Shown here piece by piece: positions 1 through 5,195 of a stretch of 7,856 nt of DNA; the first letter of the stretch is position 1; each line of letters opens with the position of its first letter. The notes under the pieces were generated by a model. It worked only from the letters and a program-made list of their open reading frames with translations. It searched no databases and was not told the origin of the DNA. The DNA comes from Candidatus Aminicenantota bacterium (GTDB lineage Bacteria; Acidobacteriota; Aminicenantia; Aminicenantales; Aminicenantaceae): the NCBI GenBank assembly GCA_030670375.1, contig DAOVBT010000077.1:1-7856 (forward strand), read 5' to 3'. The translations under genes and the position numbers were made by a program.

Positions 1-1
1 C

Positions 2-496
2 AACGGATTGAGTATCGGTCATGATATCGTCCAGCAAGCGATCGGCGGAGGCAACACCGATCCCGCACTCGCCAATCTTGGTTATGACCGCTACGATTCA
101 CCTGCCACGCTCGTTATGCAGAGTGCAAAAGACAAAAAAGCCGAAGAAGTCGTCGCTCTTTTCCAGAAATTGCGGAAGGAACATCCGGATGATTTTAGCG
201 AAAGCGATATCAATGGGCTCGGATATTCTATCATGAATACGGGCAGAATCCCGGCGGCTATCGAAATCTTGAAGGTGAACGTCGATGCCCACCCTGAATC
301 GGCCAATGTTTACGACAGCCTGGCTGAGGCCTTCATGAATAATGGCGATATCGATTTGGCCATAAAATACTACAAGAAAGCTTTGGAAATGATTCCGAAA
401 GACACAAAGGCTGACCGGGCTTTTTTAGAAAACATTAAGAAGGGCGCGATCGAAAAACTGAAAGAGCTCGAGAAAAAAAAGAAGGATAAGAAATAG
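2..496 (+). CDS. C-terminal part of a TPR-tailed protein, probably a beta-lactamase-fold serine hydrolase (5' end missing)
   Basis: The frame is open from the first bases of the window, so the start lies upstream; the TTG at position 8 has no ribosome binding site and is not a credible start. What is visible is about 165 residues. The opening (GLSIGHDIVQQAIGG) resembles the end of class C beta-lactamase-like serine hydrolases, where a strand ending in a small-residue turn leads into a last helix. Then comes a linker and two TPR-like helix pairs at roughly residues 64-97 and 98-131 counted from the TTG, with the pattern GY..M..G....AIE and ANVYDSLAEAF...GD...AI..Y.KALE..P. The end is very lysine-rich. 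Serine hydrolases with this kind of short TPR tail are familiar, but the catalytic SxxK and YxN motifs are outside the window, so only the TPR tail is secure. It converges on the next gene with a 24-bp gap and no visible terminator. Confidence 0.6.
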   Translation, partial: NGLSIGHDIVQQAIGGGNTDPALANLGYDRYDSPATLVMQSAKDKKAEEVVALFQKLRKEHPDDFSESDINGLGYSIMNTGRIPAAIEILKVNVDAHPESANVYDSLAEAFMNNGDIDLAIKYYKKALEMIPKDTKADRAFLENIKKGAIEKLKELEKKKKDKK

Positions 497-520
497 AAAA
501 TAATTTCAAAAGTTAGCCGA

Positions 521-1006
521 TCAGCTGGCGTGGGTTTGTTCCCAGTCGGACAGGGCGCGGTTGGCGTGATCCAGGAATTGGTCCCGGTTGTCGGGCGATA
601 ATCTCCAATTCATCCGGCCTTTTCTGACGATTTCTATCTGATTGCGGTAGGATGTGACCGAGCTGTTGCTCCACAAGGGGGGCATCCCTTTGGCGGCCTT
701 CACCGACTCGATCGTATCGAAGCGGATATTCCAGTAAAATTGGCCATACTTGATCCTTATTCTGTCCTGCAGGATATAAATCTTCGTGGGAAGAACGAGC
801 CAGTAGATGAGAAGGATAAAGGGTCCTGTGGCGAACAGCACGATAGAGGCGACATGGAACCCGTATGCAGTTTCAGCAGAAATCCCATTTTGAAAATGGG
901 CAAAGTTATAAAAAAAGATGCCCATGGCTATCACGAGAACGATCGGAACCCCTAGAAGGACTTTGGTCCAAGTTTCATATTTGATGGAACCCTCGTAAAG
1001 AATCAT
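521..1006 (-). CDS. Two-helix membrane protein with bacterial PH-like domain
   Basis: A 161-residue protein with two predicted membrane helices, about residues 16-35 (VLLGVPIVLVIAMGIFF) and 49-71, followed by a soluble domain of about 85 residues. The segment after helix 2 (KIYILQDRIRIKYGQFYWNI followed by FDTIESV) has the alternating pattern of bacterial PH-like domains: a strand, a turn with D-R-I-R-I-K-Y-G, then a strand leading to 'I..I..V'. A stretch near residues 120-140 (RNQIEIVRKGRMNWRLSP) fits the later strands, and the C-terminus looks like the closing helix. No enzyme motif is seen. The start codon overlaps the stop of the upstream NUDIX gene as ATGA, which suggests translational coupling and co-transcription. 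The cellular role is unknown; the domain call is a pattern judgement from the sequence. Confidence 0.72.
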   Translation of the reverse strand: MILYEGSIKYETWTKVLLGVPIVLVIAMGIFFYNFAHFQNGISAETAYGFHVASIVLFATGPFILLIYWLVLPTKIYILQDRIRIKYGQFYWNIRFDTIESVKAAKGMPPLWSNSSVTSYRNQIEIVRKGRMNWRLSPDNRDQFLDHANRALSDWEQTHAS

Positions 1007-1443
1007 TCGATTCGTCCCGTAAAAAATCCCATTTTGTCGAGAAGCTTCTTGGTTGTCTCAGTAATTTCAAGTCCCTCGATCTTATCAGGGGCGAACCAAC
1101 CGGCATCGCTGACATCGTCTGCAGGTTGGATATCTCCACTCACATAATCACCATGAAGATCGACGATCACATAATGGAATAGGATCTCTCCTTCAGGATC
1201 TCGCTCGATCAGATCAAAGGTGTGAACCGGCTCTCCTGCTTTGATAATGAGGCCTGTTTCTTCCATAATCTCCCGTTCCGCTGCTGCTTGCAATGACTCG
1301 CCTAGGTTCACAGAGCCGCCAGGGATTGCCCACTTCCCTTTCTTAGGTGGGTACTTCCTCCTGATCAGCAAAACCTTTCCCTCTTCAATGACAACAGCTC
1401 CGACAGCAGCCTTGGGCATAGAGGATCGCTTCAGCTTTTGCAT
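1003..1443 (-). CDS. NUDIX hydrolase (MutT/ADP-ribose pyrophosphatase-like)
   Basis: A 146-residue protein with a complete NUDIX box: G43, E49, R57-E58, E61-E62 and G64 fit G-x5-E-x7-R-E-U-x-E-E-x-G-U exactly (GGSVNLGESLQAAAEREIMEETG). The region before it, KYPPKKGKWAIPGG, is typical of the substrate-side loop. The family hydrolyses a nucleoside diphosphate linked to another moiety, using divalent metal bound by the box glutamates. The W-A-I-P-G-G-x-V form and the length (about 140-150) resemble ADP-ribose pyrophosphatase or general housecleaning NUDIX enzymes, but substrate cannot be read from sequence. The ATG at 1443 is preferred because AGAGG stands about 10 nt before it; the internal ATG at 1419 has no such site. 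It is the first gene of an operon with the PH-domain membrane protein and has a promoter-like sequence upstream. Confidence 0.93.
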   Translation of the reverse strand: MQKLKRSSMPKAAVGAVVIEEGKVLLIRRKYPPKKGKWAIPGGSVNLGESLQAAAEREIMEETGLIIKAGEPVHTFDLIERDPEGEILFHYVIVDLHGDYVSGDIQPADDVSDAGWFAPDKIEGLEITETTKKLLDKMGFFTGRIE

Positions 1444-1465
1444 TTGTGTTCTGCCTCTGTTTGAA

Positions 1466-1492
1466 ATTATCAGGGCTCAATTCCCATGTCAA
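1466..1492 (-). promoter_or_regulatory. Probable sigma-70-type promoter of the NUDIX/PH-domain operon
   Basis: On the minus strand a perfect -35 box TTGACA (1492-1487) is followed after 15 nt by GATAAT (1471-1466), five of six bases of the -10 consensus. The spacer is shorter than the ideal 17 nt. A transcript starting near 1459 would have a leader of about 15 nt with the AGAGG ribosome site just before the ATG at 1443. The site lies between the inverted repeat and the gene. This is a motif-based inference only. Confidence 0.5.
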
Positions 1493-1517
1493 GCCACCCG
1501 TATAATTGGGGATATAA

Positions 1518-1624
1518 TTTAATTGGGGACAGGATACCCTTTCACTTAATTCGCTTTTCAATAAGCACAAAAATCCTGTTGTTACTCATGAATTAAGTGA
1601 AAGGGTATCCTGTCCCCAATTAAA
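1518..1624. repeat. Perfect 35-bp inverted repeat with 37-nt centre (REP/REPIN- or MITE-like element)
   Basis: The left arm (1518-1552) and right arm (1590-1624) are exact reverse complements over 35 bases; the arm core reads GGGGACAGGATACCC. The 37-nt centre (1553-1589) is not palindromic overall but has a short GCTT/AAGC pairing at 1553-1556 and 1563-1566. Outside the arms a second, imperfect pair is visible: TAATTGGGG at 1503-1511 and CCCGAATTA at 1629-1637 (8 of 9 paired). TAATTGGGGA also occurs twice in direct orientation, at 1503-1512 and 1520-1529. Arms starting with GGGGACAG-type sequence recall dispersed palindromes associated with REP-associated tyrosine transposases (Y1 family). 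No transposase is present, so the element would be non-autonomous. The two arms being identical suggests recent insertion or active maintenance. Family assignment is inferred; the palindrome is directly seen. Confidence 0.9.
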
Positions 1625-1675
1625 GTTGCCCGAATTAGAGTGAACTTTTTGGGGGTTTGGGTCGTATAGTTTTAT

Positions 1676-1681
1676 GGAAGG
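1676..1681 (+). promoter_or_regulatory. Ribosome binding site deciding the start of the 63-residue membrane protein
   Basis: GGAAGG lies 5 nt before the ATG at 1687. An upstream in-frame TTG at 1657 would add ten residues but has no comparable site, so the ATG is the better start. Confidence 0.6.
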
Positions 1682-1686
1682 TAACA

Positions 1687-1878
1687 ATGTTTATAAAATT
1701 TATATTATGGTTGCTTTTGCTGCTGATATGCTGGCCGGTGGCTATCCTCGCTTTGCTTCTTTTTCCGATAGTCTGGCTGTTGATGCTTCCTTTGAGGCTG
1801 ATCGGCATAACCGTGAACGCATTTTTTCGTTTCATCAAGGCCTTATTCACGCTTCCCGCCAGAGTCCTCCACGGCTAG
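1687..1878 (+). CDS. Small hydrophobic membrane protein (63 residues)
   Basis: The protein begins MFIKFILWLLLLLICWPVAI and is almost entirely hydrophobic for its first 40 residues, forming one long or two short membrane segments (about 3-19 and 21-40, with a proline between). A more basic, amphipathic end follows (RLIGITVNAFFRFIKALFTLPARVLHG). The regular I/L/W composition, basic tail and good ribosome site make it a convincing small gene rather than a chance frame. The general pattern, hydrophobic start with 'CWP', then 'PLRL.GI' and a terminal 'LPARVL', seems like that of short uncharacterised membrane proteins in diverse bacteria, but I cannot assign a named family. A TATAGT hexamer at 1665-1670 is a possible -10 box but sits too close to the ribosome site to be convincing. 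The gene stands alone between the inverted repeat and tldD. Confidence 0.65.
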   Translation: MFIKFILWLLLLLICWPVAILALLLFPIVWLLMLPLRLIGITVNAFFRFIKALFTLPARVLHG

Positions 1879-2015
1879 AATAGGGGATGTCCCACAAGGT
1901 ACCAGCCTAATCATCTTTCATAATTCAGATTGTGTAGAAAAATCAATAATCGAGACTTTATGTTGTTAATTTGGAAAAAGGGAATAGGGTGACACCTAGA
2001 GGAGAACTTCCCCAT

Positions 2016-2043
2016 TTTCTATTGGTGTTTCTTTTTATATAAT
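2016..2043 (+). promoter_or_regulatory. Possible promoter of the tldD-pmbA operon
   Basis: A perfect TATAAT (2038-2043) sits in an AT-rich stretch about 70 bp before the tldD start. The -35 region is poor: the best hexamer at 16-nt spacing, TTTCTA (2016-2021), matches only three of six bases, so an activator or a different sigma factor may be needed, or the site may not be real. The rest of the 1879-2110 gap holds no gene that I can support. Confidence 0.35.
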
Positions 2044-2063
2044 GTGTATTCCATAATTACGAC

Positions 2064-2086
2064 AATTCGGGATCTGTCTCCGAATT
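2064..2086 (+). other. Small hairpin in the tldD leader
   Basis: AATTCGG (2064-2070) and CCGAATT (2080-2086) form a 7-bp perfect stem around a 9-nt loop. A run of A, not T, follows it, so it is not an intrinsic terminator. It would lie in the 5' leader if transcription starts at the TATAAT upstream, about 15 nt before the ribosome site. It could affect RNA stability or translation, or serve as a dyad operator; nothing distinguishes these. Confidence 0.35.
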
Positions 2087-2101
2087 AAAAATATGAAGTA
2101 T

Positions 2102-2107
2102 GGAGGG
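2102..2107 (+). promoter_or_regulatory. Ribosome binding site deciding the tldD start
   Basis: GGAGGG lies 3 nt before the ATG at 2111 (GGAGG with 4 nt). The spacing is a little short, but the earlier in-frame ATG at 2093 has only an A/T-rich stretch before it. Starting at 2111 also places the twin-arginine motif at a normal distance from the N-terminus. Confidence 0.55.
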
Positions 2108-2110
2108 AAT

Positions 2111-3694
2111 ATGAACAGCAAAAAGAAACGTCGGGAATTATCCCGTCGGCAATTTCTAGGACGAAGCGCAGCAGGTGTGACCGCCCTGGGATTTTCATCC
2201 ACACTCCTGAACACCCTTTTACTCCACACAGGGTGCAAGACCGGAGCGCAGGCGACAGATTTGATCGTCCCAGAGGATGTCCTCAAGAAAGCGGTCGAAC
2301 TCTTGATGGCCAAAGGGGCGGATTTCGGCGAAGTGTTCGCAGAACGATCTGCATTCGACACTTTGATGAGCGACGATCGCAAGATCAACACTACCACCCT
2401 CATAGAAAAAGGGGTGGGCGTGCGCGGAGTCAAAGAGGGCAAGACTTTTTACGCCTACACAGCCAGCTTCGAACCGGACGAGATTTACAAAACCGCTCAA
2501 TTTGTGGCGGATGCCGCAGCACAGGGCATAGTCGGAGAAACTGCCTTAATCGTAGACATGGCACGGCAAACGTCCGATCTGTCGTTTCCGATCGTTCCCC
2601 ATCCTGATGAGACAGCCGCAGATAAGAAAATCGAAATGGTCCAGGGTTTGACAGAACGAGCCTGGTCAGCAGACGAACGGGTGAACCAGGTTTCCCAGTA
2701 CTTCCAGGAAATCATGCGTCAGATCAACATCGCCACATCATCCGGGAAAATCATCAACCAGTTGGTCGGCCGGACCTTGTTTTATGCTTTAACTTACATG
2801 AAAGATAAGGACGGCAACTTACAGATGGGCATGGATTCCCGGGGAGCCTATGCAGGAATGGACTTTTTCACGGGAGAAAATTCCTTTGAGGTCGTTGTGG
2901 ACAAGTCCGTAGAAAGAGCGAAAAAACTATTGTCAGCCATAGACTCACCCCGCGGGATGTTTCCGGTTGTTTTAGGCCCGGGAGGCACAGGAGTGCTCTT
3001 CCACGAATCCTGCGGCCATGGCATGGAAGCCGACCTTGTCTTCAAAGGATCCAATTACAAAGACCAGATCGGGAAACAGACGGCTGCCAAAGGGGTGACC
3101 TTGATCGACGACGGCACTCTCCCTGAATTAGCTGGCTCGTTTGCCTTCGATGATGAAGGGACCCCATCCCAGAGAACCGTGCTGGTCAATGACGGAATCC
3201 AGGAAAATTACCTGTGTGATCTGATCTGGGCAGCGAAACTTGGGATCAAATCCACCGGGAGCGGACGACGGCAATCCTTCCGGTATCCTCCGATTCCCAG
3301 GATGAGAAACACGTTCATCGATGGAGGAGATGTGCCTCCTGAGGATATCATCGCCAACACCAAAAAAGGCATCTACGTTGCCCAGACCGGCGGCGGCGGT
3401 GAAGTGGATGTCATCACCGGGAACTTCATGATGGGTGTCGGGGAAGCTTACCTGATCGAAGACGGGAAGATCACGAGCCCGATAAAAGGCGCAACCTTAT
3501 CTGGCATGGGAATCAATGCCATGAAAACCATCGACTTGGTGGGAAATGACCTAGTTGTTTTCCCCGGAGCTGGAATGTGTGGCAAAGGACAGTCTGTTCC
3601 CACAGGATTCGGGATGCCGACGATCCGGGTGCGAGGCATAATGGTGGGTGGTCCCGGCGAAGCCTGGGATGATGTGGAAGGAGGCGCCAAATGA
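2111..3694 (+). CDS. tldD: TldD-family metalloprotease with twin-arginine signal
   Basis: A 527-residue TldD subunit. Zinc motif HESCGH is at residues 298-303 (HExxxH; E299 is the catalytic candidate), inside FHESCGHGMEAD, the family signature. The distal cysteine in AGMCGKGQSVP (C490) matches the third zinc ligand known for TldD. Other conserved blocks are seen: GSGRRQSFRYPPIPRMRNT and the G-G-G-E-V-D segment. In characterised systems TldD pairs with PmbA/TldE to degrade unfolded or extended peptides and to trim precursors such as microcin B17. Unusually, the N-terminus is a Tat-type signal: SRRQFL at 11-16, a hydrophobic stretch through about 40, and an A-Q-A cleavage-like site at 46-48. 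A cysteine at 42 follows H-T-G, a poor lipobox. Enterobacterial TldD is cytosolic and lacks such a signal. The stop overlaps the pmbA start as ATGA, so the two are an operon. An upstream ATG at 2093 would add six residues. Confidence 0.95.
   Translation: MNSKKKRRELSRRQFLGRSAAGVTALGFSSTLLNTLLLHTGCKTGAQATDLIVPEDVLKKAVELLMAKGADFGEVFAERSAFDTLMSDDRKINTTTLIEKGVGVRGVKEGKTFYAYTASFEPDEIYKTAQFVADAAAQGIVGETALIVDMARQTSDLSFPIVPHPDETAADKKIEMVQGLTERAWSADERVNQVSQYFQEIMRQINIATSSGKIINQLVGRTLFYALTYMKDKDGNLQMGMDSRGAYAGMDFFTGENSFEVVVDKSVERAKKLLSAIDSPRGMFPVVLGPGGTGVLFHESCGHGMEADLVFKGSNYKDQIGKQTAAKGVTLIDDGTLPELAGSFAFDDEGTPSQRTVLVNDGIQENYLCDLIWAAKLGIKSTGSGRRQSFRYPPIPRMRNTFIDGGDVPPEDIIANTKKGIYVAQTGGGGEVDVITGNFMMGVGEAYLIEDGKITSPIKGATLSGMGINAMKTIDLVGNDLVVFPGAGMCGKGQSVPTGFGMPTIRVRGIMVGGPGEAWDDVEGGAK
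3679..3684 (+). promoter_or_regulatory. Strong ribosome binding site for pmbA inside tldD
   Basis: AGGAGG, a full match to the Shine-Dalgarno core, stands 6 nt before the pmbA ATG at 3691, within the last codons of tldD. Together with the ATGA overlap it indicates that the two subunits are made in a coupled way, in keeping with a stoichiometric complex. It also supports 3691 over the later ATG at 3712. Confidence 0.75.
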
Positions 3695-5109
3695 AACAGA
3701 AAAAAGAATACATGGACTTAACCCAATATGCCGTGGACCAGGCCATGAAGGCAGGTGCCGATGCGGCTGATGCTTTTGTCACAGACAGCCAGAAAGTCGA
3801 GATTTTCAGCGGCAACCGTTCCGTAGAAAGTGTGAATGCCTCGAGCGATGCCGGTGTCGGAATACGGATCCTGAAAGACCAGAAGATGATATTCGCTTCC
3901 AACAACGATCTCTCGAAAGAAGCGATCAAAGAGATGGTCACAGACCTGATGAAAAAAGTCCCGTTCCACACCCCGGATGAATTCAACGTGATTTACGGAA
4001 AAGAATTCGGTGTTTTAGAGGGCGATTGGTCGAACTATAAAGACCTACTCTCCTATGACCCGAAAATCACGGAAGTGCCGGTGGAAGATAAAATCAAAAA
4101 AGCGGTCACTTTGGAGACGTCAGGCCTGGACCACAGCCCGAAGATCGCCGGTGCGATGTATGTGCTGTACACAGACCAGGCGACTATGGCTTATCTTGCG
4201 AATTCGAACGGCATTTCCGGCTGGTACCCGACAGGGTATTGTGGCGGTTATGCCCAGTTTTCAGCGGCTGATGGGGATGAGCGTCAGTCCGGAACCCAAA
4301 TACAGATCGGGGCCAATTATGACGATTTCGATCCTGTTCAGGTTGGAAAGATGGCGGCAGAGAAAGCCATTCAGATGCTCGGGGCCAAACCCATCAAATC
4401 CTGTGAAGTGCCGATGGTGGTGTCTCCCGAGATCGGCGTCGATCTGCTCACGTACATCGTGGGCATGTTGAGTGCCGATCCGGTACAGAAGGGGAAGTCG
4501 CTTTTTGCCGGGAAGATCGGAGAAAGTGTGGCGTCCGGGAATATTTCGTTAATCGATGACGGAAAACTGAAAGGCGGCTTGGCAACACAACCCGTGGATG
4601 GCGAAGGTGTGCCGAGGCAGACGACTCCCTTGATCGCAGACGGCGTGTTGAAGAACTACTTGTATGATTGTTACAACGCCAAGAAGGGCGAGACAATATC
4701 CACTGGAAATCGCATGCGGGGCACCTACCAGAGCGCTGGAGGCATCGGCAACACAAACCTGTACCTGAAGCCGGGAAATGTGAAACCCGAAGAAATCATC
4801 GCAGGAATAAAGGATGGCTTTTACCTGAGCGTGGCCTTTGGGCTGCATGCCGGGATCAACAATGTCACAGGCGATTTTTCATTGCCAGTGGCTGGATTCA
4901 AGATCGCAAACGGCCAGATGACGTTTCCGATCCGAGGTGTAACCATCGGCGGAAACCTTTTCGATTTCCTGAAATCTGTCGATAGAATCGGTGATGATTT
5001 AACCTGGGTTCAATCCACCGGATGCCCGACGTTTTCCGTGGAAAGCATCAAGATCGGAGGCGTTTGTTTATTAAGGAGGCCATCCCATCATCAACCTCCC
5101 ATGTGTTGA
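3691..5109 (+). CDS. pmbA: PmbA/TldE-family protein, non-catalytic partner of TldD
   Basis: A 472-residue protein with the TldD/PmbA fold but no HExxxH: the equivalent region reads VPMVVSPEIGVDLLTYIVG, as expected for PmbA, which contributes to substrate handling and not to zinc binding. Family blocks seen: VESVNASSDAGVGIRILKDQ near the N-terminus, VDGEGVPRQTTPLIADGVLK with LYDCYNAKK, NRMRGTYQSAGGIGNTNLYL, and the closing VDRIGDDLTWVQSTGCPTF. No signal peptide: the start is MKQKKEYMDLTQYA, hydrophilic and basic. This differs from its partner, which has a Tat signal. The normal family ending 'IKIGG' is reached at residue 457; a further 15 residues rich in Arg, His, Pro and Cys follow, which looks like readthrough into non-family sequence. 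It is probably co-translated with tldD. The gene end converges on the HTH membrane protein gene. Confidence 0.93.
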   Translation: MKQKKEYMDLTQYAVDQAMKAGADAADAFVTDSQKVEIFSGNRSVESVNASSDAGVGIRILKDQKMIFASNNDLSKEAIKEMVTDLMKKVPFHTPDEFNVIYGKEFGVLEGDWSNYKDLLSYDPKITEVPVEDKIKKAVTLETSGLDHSPKIAGAMYVLYTDQATMAYLANSNGISGWYPTGYCGGYAQFSAADGDERQSGTQIQIGANYDDFDPVQVGKMAAEKAIQMLGAKPIKSCEVPMVVSPEIGVDLLTYIVGMLSADPVQKGKSLFAGKIGESVASGNISLIDDGKLKGGLATQPVDGEGVPRQTTPLIADGVLKNYLYDCYNAKKGETISTGNRMRGTYQSAGGIGNTNLYLKPGNVKPEEIIAGIKDGFYLSVAFGLHAGINNVTGDFSLPVAGFKIANGQMTFPIRGVTIGGNLFDFLKSVDRIGDDLTWVQSTGCPTFSVESIKIGGVCLLRRPSHHQPPMC

Positions 5110-5195
5110 TCAAAGAAACTTCACCGTCATCTGTACTTATCTAACCAGGGTTCAAGCATGAAATGCAATTGCAAAATAGTGAAATGTCGTGCAAA

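Noticed and set aside
8..10. TTG as a start for the first gene
   Set aside because: No ribosome site can be seen before it and the frame is already open to the window edge, with family-like sequence on both sides.
1385..1570. A 61-codon minus-strand frame across the left arm of the palindrome
   Set aside because: It overlaps the NUDIX start, its promoter and the inverted repeat, and has no coding signature.
1687..1878. The small membrane protein as a RiPP precursor trimmed by TldD/PmbA
   Set aside because: It is hydrophobic from its first residues, has no leader/core division or modifiable residue cluster, and no modification enzyme is encoded nearby.
1960..1992. A 10-codon frame (MLLIWKKGIG) upstream of tldD as a leader peptide or protease substrate
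   Set aside because: There is no ribosome site, no conserved precursor motif, and a frame this short is expected by chance in AT-rich DNA.
3513..3986. A 157-codon open frame on the minus strand across the tldD/pmbA junction
   Set aside because: It spans the ends of two genes with strong family motifs, lacks its own signals, and looks like a shadow frame.
5110..5195. A bidirectional terminator between pmbA and the HTH-membrane regulator
   Set aside because: The gap holds only a 10-bp palindrome TGCAATTGCA (5164-5173) without loop or T-run; no convincing terminator hairpin is present.
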